Shown: positions 1-5,544, counted from the stretch's first letter. The stretch: 7,902 bases of DNA from FW021-bin31 sp036278455 (GCA_036278455.1 DASULB010000407.1:1-7902), one strand, 5' to 3'. Numbers and translations are program-made. The notes: generated from the letters alone by a model not told the origin.

Positions 1-34
1 TTGAATGAATTTTTCATTTTTATTATTTTTTTTA

Positions 35-58
35 AGGGAATAAGCAATAGGATTCCCT
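35..58. repeat. Inverted repeat (stem-loop) just after the lipoprotein stop codon
   Basis: AGGGAAT (35-41) and ATTCCCT (52-58) form a perfect 7-bp stem with a 10-nt loop, starting 14 nt past the stop codon of the spondin-like gene. On the minus strand it is followed by an A-rich tract, not a T-run; the T8 (26-33) lies on the plus strand before the stem. It is therefore not a canonical intrinsic terminator for the gene, although it could stabilise or mark the mRNA 3' end. Confidence 0.45.
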
Positions 59-72
59 AAGTATTGGTTCTA

Positions 73-1371
73 TTATTGCAACACGACCTTTATCATGTCT
101 TTGATTTGAGGTAAAGTGTTAAATGTATTGGGATCAGGCACTTCCTGTATCGGATTGCTTTCCGGCCCAGGGGTGCCTCCCAGGTTGAATTGCATATTTC
201 CTGCACCCGGGAACTGGCTGACGGCGGTGCCGTCGTCAAACAAGCCGATGCTATCGGAAACATCTCCTGTCTGGGTAGCATCGATTCCATTTTTCTTCGT
301 AGCGAAAAACCAATCATTAGAAAACCCATACATCGTGGCTATTGCCAGTTTGTCGCCTTTAGCTACTTCCAGTTTCTGCGATACCATTCCACCCGGCTGG
401 TTCTCTATAGCGGGCAGAAGTACCGTATTGGCAGGGTCAGGAAGCACATATACCGCTTTGACGCCCTGCATTTTCTTCAAAGAGGCGGCTAGGCCGGATG
501 CGTCTCCCTTTTGCGCCAGATCTTTTAATCCCTGGCCGGCATCTTTCATACCTGTCATGAATATCGGGTTTTCGATGCCGTTATAGACAACGACCAGCAC
601 AGGCGACAGGGGCGTAAAAATGCCTGTATTATCCTTTACGTAGCTGTATAGTTGTGAATTGTCCCCCATTTCGGTAAGTGGCGTCAACCCGTTGGCAGAT
701 GTATGATTCTTTTGATAAAGGGGATTGGAATTCAATGGCTTTCCACCGGCAATATAGGATACCGCCCATACTCCCGGACTCAATGGAGTCTCATTAGAAG
801 TACCACCCGAAATATTTTTCAGGGTAAGGGTAAAATAAGAAGCTCCCTCGTAAACGAGTGTGGCTTTTACCAGGTCGGAGGCAGGCAAGTAATGATTGTT
901 TTGCGCATCGGTTCCGTTTACCTCCTGGATGGCTTTACTTTCTGCCGTGCCTGGATGGTTTACGCTGGACCCGGGGGGTTGATTTATCCTTGTTCCGTTA
1001 TCCCACAGTCTGATCTGGCTGGATACGTCTCCTGCTAAAGGTTGATTGCTTTTATCATATAAAGCAATGCCGGGGTTTTCAGGAGCAAAAAACAAATCAT
1101 TTGAAAAGCCATACATGGCCGCGAAGGTAACCGTCTGGCCTGGAGCGGCAGAAAACCGGAAAGATACCGACTGGCCTGGCATAATGAACGGCGGAGATCC
1201 CTGGCCCTGAAAGGTACCTGACTCTACTAATGAATTTGCCTGAAGAATGTTTTGCACCGTTAGGGTGTGCTCCTGCATGGTTACATGATTATCATCGTTC
1301 TTATGACAACTTATTGCTAACAATGGGAATGGAAACAACAGGAGCCATTTGAGGTTTTGTCTTTTAACCAT
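73..1371 (-). CDS. Spondin-N-like lipoprotein with two related halves
   Basis: Predicted exported lipoprotein of 432 aa. The N-terminus has basic residues (K3, R4), a hydrophobic stretch at about 9-20 and a loose lipobox ending at C22 (LAISC), so signal peptidase II processing is likely. The acidic HKNDD after the cysteine resembles the surface-export signal of Bacteroidota lipoproteins (inference). The rest carries spondin-N hallmarks twice: MYGFSNDLFF (86-95), GDV (114-116), LWDNGT (122-127), QPPG (131-134), and again MYGFSNDWFF (347-356), GDV (369-371), LFDDGT (377-382), QFPG (386-389). Between them lie two copies of the part that normally precedes this block: LSPGVWAV (197-204) with GLTPLTEMGD (228-237), and LSPVLVVV (255-262) with GLKDLAQKGD (281-290). 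Bacterial spondin-domain proteins are mostly uncharacterised; extracellular adhesion or matrix binding is only a guess. The ATG at 1371 is chosen because the signal peptide follows at once. It is divergent from msrA. Confidence 0.85.
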   Translation of the reverse strand: MVKRQNLKWLLLFPFPLLAISCHKNDDNHVTMQEHTLTVQNILQANSLVESGTFQGQGSPPFIMPGQSVSFRFSAAPGQTVTFAAMYGFSNDLFFAPENPGIALYDKSNQPLAGDVSSQIRLWDNGTRINQPPGSSVNHPGTAESKAIQEVNGTDAQNNHYLPASDLVKATLVYEGASYFTLTLKNISGGTSNETPLSPGVWAVSYIAGGKPLNSNPLYQKNHTSANGLTPLTEMGDNSQLYSYVKDNTGIFTPLSPVLVVVYNGIENPIFMTGMKDAGQGLKDLAQKGDASGLAASLKKMQGVKAVYVLPDPANTVLLPAIENQPGGMVSQKLEVAKGDKLAIATMYGFSNDWFFATKKNGIDATQTGDVSDSIGLFDDGTAVSQFPGAGNMQFNLGGTPGPESNPIQEVPDPNTFNTLPQIKDMIKVVLQ

Positions 1372-1394
1372 GACTTAGAATTTGTTTATGAATG

Positions 1395-1402
1395 CAAAGG
1401 TA
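1395..1402 (-). promoter_or_regulatory. -7 box (TACCTTTG) for the spondin-like lipoprotein gene
   Basis: Read on the minus strand this is TACCTTTG, an exact match to the Bacteroidota sigma-ABfr -7 consensus TAnnTTTG. It places the transcript start near 1388-1391, about 17-20 nt before the ATG. No TTG element is seen at the usual -33 distance, which fits a promoter that depends on an activator (inference). Confidence 0.5.
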
Positions 1403-1432
1403 TCCTCTTGCTTTTCGCTGAGGACTAGGGAC

Positions 1433-1465
1433 ATTTCCCGAATGAATGAATTTATTTCCCGAATG
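1433..1465. repeat. Two 12-bp direct repeats at 21-bp spacing, candidate operator
   Basis: ATTTCCCGAATG occurs at 1433-1444 and again, identical, at 1454-1465. The spacing is 21 bp, about two helical turns, so both copies face the same side of the DNA. Relative to the lipoprotein transcript start predicted from the 1395-1402 box, the copies fall at about -43 to -54 and -64 to -75, a normal place for an activator dimer. Each copy also contains TTC-CC-GAA, a short imperfect dyad. The regulator is unknown. Confidence 0.55.
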
Positions 1466-1562
1466 TGGCGTTAGACGTTACTAAGATGCCGGGCCTTTTT
1501 TTTAGGGAATAATAATCAACTATTAAGGCAATATGTCTATTTATTTTGACGATGATCAGAAA

Positions 1563-1570
1563 TAACTTTG
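1563..1570 (+). promoter_or_regulatory. -7 box (TAACTTTG) for msrA
   Basis: This is an exact TAnnTTTG match 22 nt before the msrA ATG, giving a short leader of about 15-18 nt. The nearest upstream TTG (1546-1548) leaves only a 14-nt spacer, shorter than the usual 17-23, so the -33 element is uncertain. Confidence 0.5.
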
Positions 1571-1592
1571 CAGACAAGTAAAATTAAGTGTT

Positions 1593-2264
1593 ATGCTAGC
1601 CAGAAAAATATTCGCATCGATGTTGTTGCTGCCGTTGTTATCCTGTGCGCAAAGGAATCAGGAAACGGTTCTACAAACAAAAGCCTTTCAGGATATGAAT
1701 CATAAAGAACCACTATACCATAATAAACACTCCGATACGGCGACCTTTGCGGCTGGATGTTTTTGGTGTGTTGAAACACAATTCAATCAATTGGAAGGTG
1801 TACAGAACGTGATATCAGGGTTTACAGGAGGACATGTGGTTAATCCCAGCTACGAGCTTGTCTGCACTGGAACGACCGGACATGCGGAAGCTTGTAATAT
1901 TATATATGATCCTTCAAAAATTTCTTATGATGAGTTACTCGCCGCCTTTTTTGTCGCACATGATCCGACTCAATTGAACAGGCAGGGTAATGATATTGGC
2001 ACGCAATACCGGTCAGCCATATTTTATCATAATGCAGAGCAGGAGAAGCTTGCCCTATATTATATTCGCCGGTTAAATGAAGAAAAGGCCTATCCATCTA
2101 AAATTGTAACGGAGGTGGCTCCCTATGGACCATCTTATAAGGCAGAAAATTATCACCAGGATTATTATGTAAATCATACCAGGCAACCTTATTGTCAATT
2201 TGTGATCAAGCCTGAGCTGGACAAATTCAGGAAAGTATTCAAGGATAAACTGAAGCATCAATAA
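1593..2264 (+). CDS. msrA: Peptide-methionine (S)-S-oxide reductase MsrA, lipoprotein form
   Basis: MsrA reduces the S-epimer of methionine sulfoxide in proteins back to methionine, repairing oxidative damage. The family signature GCFWC is at residues 55-59, with C56 as the catalytic cysteine. Other typical MsrA parts follow: GFTGG (76-80), GHAEA (96-100), HDPTQLNRQGNDIGTQYRSA (123-142) and the tyrosine-rich AENYHQDYY (184-192). C201, in the C-terminal QPYCQF segment, is the likely resolving cysteine. The N-terminus reads as a lipoprotein signal (basic R4-K5, hydrophobic run, LLSC with C18), and a 30-40 residue linker precedes the domain. The enzyme therefore probably acts in the periplasm, anchored to a membrane, rather than in the cytosol. 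There are no acidic residues right after C18, so surface display is less likely. The 223-aa length equals a normal MsrA domain plus the extension. It appears monocistronic; electron donor unknown. Confidence 0.96.
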   Translation: MLARKIFASMLLLPLLSCAQRNQETVLQTKAFQDMNHKEPLYHNKHSDTATFAAGCFWCVETQFNQLEGVQNVISGFTGGHVVNPSYELVCTGTTGHAEACNIIYDPSKISYDELLAAFFVAHDPTQLNRQGNDIGTQYRSAIFYHNAEQEKLALYYIRRLNEEKAYPSKIVTEVAPYGPSYKAENYHQDYYVNHTRQPYCQFVIKPELDKFRKVFKDKLKHQ

Positions 2265-2320
2265 AATCCCCTTTTTTTCAATAATGTGATCTGGCATTGA
2301 CTTTTATACATCAGCGCAAT

Positions 2321-2374
2321 CTCCGACGTAGTATATGGATTGATTACAGACAAATACATATCGGAGGTTTTTTT
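2321..2374 (+). terminator. Possible terminator downstream of msrA
   Basis: CTCCGA (2321-2326) pairs with TCGGAG (2361-2366), with an inner GTAT/ATAC helix (2331-2334 / 2354-2357), and a T7 run follows at 2368-2374. The stem is short and the loop long, so this is a weak prediction. It starts 57 nt after the msrA stop codon on the right strand. Confidence 0.35.
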
Positions 2375-2708
2375 AATCCTGGTGGCCTACCCGTATTAAC
2401 AAAAAGTTTTTAACTGGCTTTTCAAAGAGCAGGCTGTTTCTGTATGTAGTCCATCACCTTACGCTGCCTTGATGAGGTTCCAGCCAGCCCTCGAAATTGA
2501 AGTTTACTCCTTACTCCTTTAAGCCCCTTACAGATTGTCAGCCATGCAATCAGAGCTGCTCATAATATTAAAATGTGCAGTTATCAAGTGCACCCTGCCC
2601 CCGAAATGCATCATGATTACAATCACTCCCAGTCTGTTTTACTCATGGTCCCAGGCAACTTTTGTGTATAGGTTCTAATATTTGACAGAATATCGGCTAA
2701 CCTATTCG

Positions 2709-2716
2709 TAATTTTG
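2709..2716 (+). promoter_or_regulatory. Candidate -7 box (TAATTTTG) upstream of the TMEM175-like gene
   Basis: Exact TAnnTTTG match with a TTTG at 2681-2684, but the 24-nt spacer is slightly long and the leader would be about 130 nt. No closer exact match was seen before the ATG at 2857, where the sequence is simply A/T-rich. Confidence 0.25.
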
Positions 2717-2856
2717 TTCCTCCCTTGTGTTGATTTTTTCAATCGAAACAAGCCTATAGCCTATGCGGATGACCTTCGGTAGCACTTTTTGTCCACTTCT
2801 GAATATTTTAGTGGATTCGTAGCCATATTTTATATAAAAATTAAAATCTGTTTAAA

Positions 2857-3489
2857 ATGGAAGCACATAGCCAAGAAAATACAAACGAAGATTTTCGTAA
2901 CTATAGTCCGGAACGCATTAATGCATTTTCAGATGGGGTTTTTGCAATCATTATCACGATTATGATATTGGAACTGAAACATCCATCCAAACCGACTTTT
3001 AGTGCGTTGTTTGCTGCATGGCCGGTATGGATCAGTTACCTTGTAAGTTATGTCTTTATCGCAATTGTATGGATAAATCATCATTATGTACTGAAGCATG
3101 CCACGTCGGTAAGGCTACGTTTGATATGGGTTAATTTTGCTCATCTTTTCTCTGTATCATTGATTCCCTTTCTTACCGACTGGATAGCAGAAACCAGGCT
3201 CGAATCTGTTCCCGTTGTAATGTATGCATTTGTATTTGTATTGGTAAATGTTACATACCTTTTTTTGATTCGGGAAACCATGTACCAAGTAAGTACAGGC
3301 ATTCGTCATCAAACAAGACAGATATTATATAGGCGATCAGTGTTGACTATTTTTCTTTTTGTAGGAGCAATGATTATAGCAATATGGCTCCCCGATATTG
3401 GATTTCTGATGATCTGCGTTTGCCTGATTATTTATCTGCGTCCTGAAGTAACAAAGGGACGTATAGTGAAACCCAGAGAAAGACCTTGA
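2857..3489 (+). CDS. TMEM175/DUF1211 family potassium channel-like membrane protein
   Basis: Predicted inner-membrane protein of 210 aa with six hydrophobic helices (about 26-40, 51-72, 93-110, 118-138, 161-178, 180-195), the usual count for one prokaryotic TMEM175 subunit. The hallmark RxxxFSD motif is present as RINAFSD (20-26) at the start of helix 1, followed by GVFAIIITIMILEL. The WINHHYVLKHA segment (72-82) is also typical. Prokaryotic members form tetrameric potassium-permeable channels; conduction by this protein is inferred from family membership. The ATG at 2857 puts a short polar N-terminus before the motif, as expected. The C-terminus is basic and cytosolic. It stands alone: a long gene-poor gap lies on the left and the integrase scar on the right. 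By eye it is more A/T-rich than the pseudouridine synthase gene at 4486, so it could be surviving cargo of the lost element, but this is speculative. Confidence 0.92.
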   Translation: MEAHSQENTNEDFRNYSPERINAFSDGVFAIIITIMILELKHPSKPTFSALFAAWPVWISYLVSYVFIAIVWINHHYVLKHATSVRLRLIWVNFAHLFSVSLIPFLTDWIAETRLESVPVVMYAFVFVLVNVTYLFLIRETMYQVSTGIRHQTRQILYRRSVLTIFLFVGAMIIAIWLPDIGFLMICVCLIIYLRPEVTKGRIVKPRERP

Positions 3490-3648
3490 GTCCCTGTTAT
3501 AAAACTGTCGCAGATGAGCAGAGAGACGTAAAAAGAAGCAGAATACCCAGGCTTAGTGATCTGAGGGAATCGGAGGCAATAGAGCAGGATGCGGTTTTAG
3601 TATGCTTCATCCATCTCAGATGGGCTATAGAACGGCAACCGGAATTCA
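3490..3648. other. Gene-less stretch between the channel gene and the integrase scar
   Basis: No supported gene. The minus-strand frames here contain stops and do not show the integrase catalytic motifs (R, HxxR, Y) that would follow if the integrase continued. This is probably where the 3' part of the integrase and the rest of the element were deleted. Confidence 0.4.
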
Positions 3649-4234
3649 GGAAACGGGGGATATTCTCCTTGCCCTGAACGTATTAAACAGAAACTTTATA
3701 GCCTCCACGTAGTTGTTCCATGTCGTATTTCAAATTACCTCTTAGAGCCTCATGTTTTCAGAAAGGAATTTGCCATCTCAGGCGTGAACTTGTCCGGGAA
3801 GATAGTTGCTTTGCCGTTGTTAGTGGCCCAGTCATTCAGATAGTTCTTAGATATTTACAAGTTCTATAGAAGGTGTAATGGAGACTATTTTTTGATTTCA
3901 TAGATCTGCTCTACTAATTCTTATGGGTGGGATGCCAGCGTAGGGATCCTTCTCTTCAGGCGCTGGCGGTTTAAACCGCCCCTCCATCGGGAGAAACGGA
4001 CTCCGGCCATTTTCAAAAAGGGGCACTCACACCTTCTTTTAAGGCATTTGCCGCGGCAACCTTCTCTTTGAAATCTTTAATGTAGTTGATGCCTGCGCAC
4101 CTCTTTACGAATTTCCATTTCCCAGAATCGTAAAACCTGAACCAGACAATCCATTTTTTGGAGACGTCTTTTGATGTGGGATGGGCGGGGCTGATACACG
4201 GATCCGTGTATAACTTTGTTAACGGTTTTGGCAT
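3649..4234 (-). pseudogene. Decayed tyrosine recombinase (integrase), N-terminal part only
   Basis: Colinear fragments in shifting frames together read as the first half of a Bacteroidota tyrosine integrase. Piece 1 (4234-4016, 73 codons) has the arm-type DNA-binding domain: KKWIVWFRFYDSGKWKF (26-42), then INYIKDFKEKVAAANALKEG (49-68), ending at a stop just after APF. Piece 2 (3920-3888) reads ELVEQIYEIKK. Piece 3 (3901-3839, another frame) contains SLHYTFYRTCKYLR. Piece 4 (3854-3750) contains NYLNDWATNNGKATIF and FTPEMANSFLK. Piece 5 (3729-3649) contains TWNNYVEAIKFLFNTF. Pieces 2-5 match the helices of the SAM-like core-binding domain in the correct order and at about the correct distances. 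The catalytic domain is absent. The gene lies just beyond the 3' end of tRNA-Leu on the same strand, the classic position for an integrase of a tRNA-targeted element. Family assignment is from pattern recognition; pieces 1, 4 and 5 are the most convincing. Confidence 0.8.
3934..3980. repeat. Inverted repeat and 16-bp perfect palindrome inside the integrase scar
   Basis: GGCGGTTTAAACCGCC (3965-3980) is a perfect 16-bp palindrome. It overlaps the right arm of a second inverted repeat, GCCAGCG (3934-3940) with CGCTGGC (3961-3967), which has a 20-nt loop. The two structures cannot form together. They lie in the interdomain part of the decayed integrase, where the reading frame is lost. Confidence 0.6.
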
Positions 4235-4328
4235 GGTCGTCCAATTTTGAAACTGTTCCCTGATTTGTTACCTTTTCAAACATTGGCGCTGCGGAATAGC
4301 CGACCAGCAAGCGTTTCAGAGTATATCG

Positions 4329-4412
4329 TGCGAAGGAGGAGACTCGAACTCCCAAGCCCTTTCGGGCACTACCCCCTCAAAGTAGCGCGTCTACCAATTT
4401 CGCCACCTTCGC
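4329..4412 (-). tRNA. tRNA-Leu (anticodon GAG)
   Basis: On the minus strand the 84 nt fold as a class II tRNA. The acceptor stem GCGAAGG (4412-4406) pairs with CCTTCGC (4336-4330), and the discriminator A is at 4329. The D arm is GCG-loop-CGC with GG in the loop. The anticodon stem CTACT/GGTAG encloses the loop TTGAGGG, giving anticodon GAG, which reads CUU/CUC leucine codons. The long variable arm is GCCC-GAAA-GGGC, as expected for leucine. The T arm is GGGAG-TTCGAGT-CTCCT, with one G-U pair. The base after the discriminator is C but the next is G, so CCA is not encoded and must be added by nucleotidyltransferase. The tRNA body appears intact although an integrase scar begins 94 nt beyond its 3' end. 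Confidence 0.96.
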
Positions 4413-4422
4413 TAAATCGCTG

Positions 4423-4430
4423 CAAAAATA
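4423..4430 (-). promoter_or_regulatory. -7 box (TATTTTTG) for tRNA-Leu
   Basis: Minus-strand TATTTTTG matches TAnnTTTG and ends 10 nt before the mature tRNA 5' end, so the primary transcript would carry only a few extra 5' nucleotides. There is no recognisable TTG at the -33 distance; that position falls in the palindrome at 4440-4454. Confidence 0.5.
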
Positions 4431-4439
4431 ATATGTTTT

Positions 4440-4454
4440 TTTCCTTTAAGGAAA
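4440..4454. promoter_or_regulatory. 15-bp palindrome midway between divergent promoters
   Basis: TTTCCTT-T-AAGGAAA is a perfect inverted repeat around a central T. It lies between the opposed -7 boxes at 4423-4430 and 4473-4480 and covers the expected -33 position of both promoters. A second short dyad, GAAAG/CTTTC (4451-4455 / 4460-4464), overlaps its right arm. It may be a binding site for a regulator, but A/T-rich dyads also arise by chance. Confidence 0.4.
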
Positions 4455-4472
4455 GAAATCTTTCAAAACAGT

Positions 4473-4480
4473 TATTTTTG
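4473..4480 (+). promoter_or_regulatory. -7 box (TATTTTTG) immediately before the pseudouridine synthase gene
   Basis: Exact TAnnTTTG match with only 5 nt between its G and the ATG at 4486. A start of transcription at the usual distance would fall on or next to the start codon, giving a leaderless message. The only purine-rich stretch (AAGGAAAG, 4448-4455) is about 30 nt before the ATG, too far for a ribosome binding site. Confidence 0.45.
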
Positions 4481-4485
4481 CTCAA

Positions 4486-5544
4486 ATGAGCAATGAACCA
4501 GATCACTCAACACATCCCGAAACCGATGAGAATGGGGAAGAACTCTTTGAACGCGTGAGTATTGTGGTTGATAAACGGCAAGAGCCCTTACGCATCGATA
4601 AATTCCTGACGGCCCGTATAGAGCATGCCACCCGCAATAAAGTGCAACAGGCGGCGGAAGCAGGGCTGGTTTTGGTCAATGATCATTCCGTTAAGTCCAA
4701 TTACAAAATAAAGCCAGGCGATCATATTGTCGTTTATACTTATAAGATACCAGTAGAAACGCGTGTTATCCCAGAGAATATTCCCCTCAACATTGTCTAT
4801 GAAGATGACGATGTGCTGGTGATCAATAAACCAGCCGGCATGGTCGTACACCCGGGGAGCGGTAATTATACCGGTACCCTGGTCAATGGACTGGCCTGGT
4901 ACCTGGGCGATCATACCAGCAAGGCCGTTGAACCCGAGATTCCACGGTTTGGGCTGGTTCACCGCATCGATAAAAATACCACGGGTCTGCTGGTGATAGC
5001 CAAAGGGGAGAGGGCGATGAGTGACCTGGCTAAACAGTTTTTTGACCATACGGTGAAACGCCGGTACCTGGCGCTTGTATGGGGTAACTTCGAGCAGGAG
5101 GAAGGGACCATTGCCGCCCATATAGGCCGACACCAGCGGTTCCGCAAAAAGATGGCGGCTTATCCTGACGCAGCATATGGCAAGGAAGCGATTACCCATT
5201 ACAGGGTGTTGGATAAGTTCCATTATGTAACCCTCGTGGAATGCAGGCTGGAAACGGGCCGGACGCACCAGATAAGGGTTCACATGCAATATGCGGGTCA
5301 TCCTTTATTTAATGATGAGACTTATGGCGGGAACCGTGTTGTAAAAGGAACGGTTTTTACCAAATACAAACAATTCGTAGAAAATTGCTTTGCGATCATT
5401 CCCCGCCAGGCCTTACATGCGCAATCACTCGGGTTTATCCATCCCCGTACCCGGAAGGAAATGTACTTTGAAAGTGAGCTGCCGGAGGATTTCCGGCAGG
5501 TCCTCGAAAAGTGGAAAAACTACGTGTCACAGATCCAAAAGTGA
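4486..5544 (+). CDS. rluD: RluD-type 23S rRNA pseudouridine synthase (RluA superfamily)
   Basis: Converts specific uridines in rRNA to pseudouridine. RluD modifies helix 69 of 23S rRNA in E. coli; the exact targets here are inferred. After a polar N-terminus of about 25 residues, an S4 RNA-binding domain covers about 35-85 (LRIDKFLTARI ... LVLVNDHSVKSNYKIKPGDHI). The catalytic domain follows: YEDDDVLVINKPAGMVVHPG (105-124); motif II HRIDKNTTGLLVIAK (159-173) with catalytic aspartate D162; KRRYLALVWG (191-200); GRTHQIRVH (258-266); and RQALHA (307-312). All key residues are present and 352 aa is normal for the Bacteroidota enzyme. The ATG at 4486 is the only good start in the frame. S4 domain and length favour RluD over RluA, but RluC cannot be fully excluded. 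It is divergent from tRNA-Leu, and the next gene converges from the right. Confidence 0.93.
   Translation: MSNEPDHSTHPETDENGEELFERVSIVVDKRQEPLRIDKFLTARIEHATRNKVQQAAEAGLVLVNDHSVKSNYKIKPGDHIVVYTYKIPVETRVIPENIPLNIVYEDDDVLVINKPAGMVVHPGSGNYTGTLVNGLAWYLGDHTSKAVEPEIPRFGLVHRIDKNTTGLLVIAKGERAMSDLAKQFFDHTVKRRYLALVWGNFEQEEGTIAAHIGRHQRFRKKMAAYPDAAYGKEAITHYRVLDKFHYVTLVECRLETGRTHQIRVHMQYAGHPLFNDETYGGNRVVKGTVFTKYKQFVENCFAIIPRQALHAQSLGFIHPRTRKEMYFESELPEDFRQVLEKWKNYVSQIQK

Larger units (their letters stand above)
1372..1592. promoter_or_regulatory. Divergent control region, spondin-like lipoprotein / msrA
   Basis: This 221-bp non-coding gap lies between two genes transcribed apart. It contains a -7 box for each side, a phased 12-bp direct repeat (1433-1465), and a T8 tract at 1496-1503 followed by AGGGAATAA. 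A weak stem (GGC and TTAG at 1467-1474 against CTAA and GCC at 1481-1490) precedes the T8 tract; it looks slightly terminator-like, but the pairing is poor. No small ORF with a credible start was seen. Confidence 0.6.
2265..2856. other. 592-bp stretch without an identifiable gene
   Basis: Apart from the possible msrA terminator and one -7-like box (2709-2716), no gene could be supported. The minus strand stays open from 2559 to 2425 (45 codons, containing RQRKVMDYIQ near its end). It has no start codon with gene-like context and could be the tail of a decayed gene. The stretch is unusually long compared with the other intergenic gaps and borders the integrase-scar neighbourhood, so it may be debris of the same lost element (inference). 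Confidence 0.4.

Noticed and set aside
35..58. Intrinsic terminator for the spondin-like gene
   Set aside because: The stem is good, but on the gene's strand it is followed by A's, not T's; kept only as an inverted repeat.
116..586. 156-codon open frame on the plus strand
   Set aside because: Antisense to the spondin-like gene, which has a lipoprotein signal and family motifs on the other strand.
3486..3677. 63-codon plus-strand frame overlapping the end of the channel gene by 4 nt
   Set aside because: The ATGA-type overlap looks like translational coupling, but the product has no recognisable features and the frame runs into the integrase scar on the opposite strand.
4077..4355. 92-codon minus-strand frame spanning the tRNA 3' end and the integrase start
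   Set aside because: It overlaps the tRNA and reads the integrase fragment out of frame; no protein features.
4588..5301. 237-codon open frame on the minus strand
   Set aside because: It lies wholly antisense to the pseudouridine synthase gene, whose catalytic motifs are intact; its product shows no recognisable domain.
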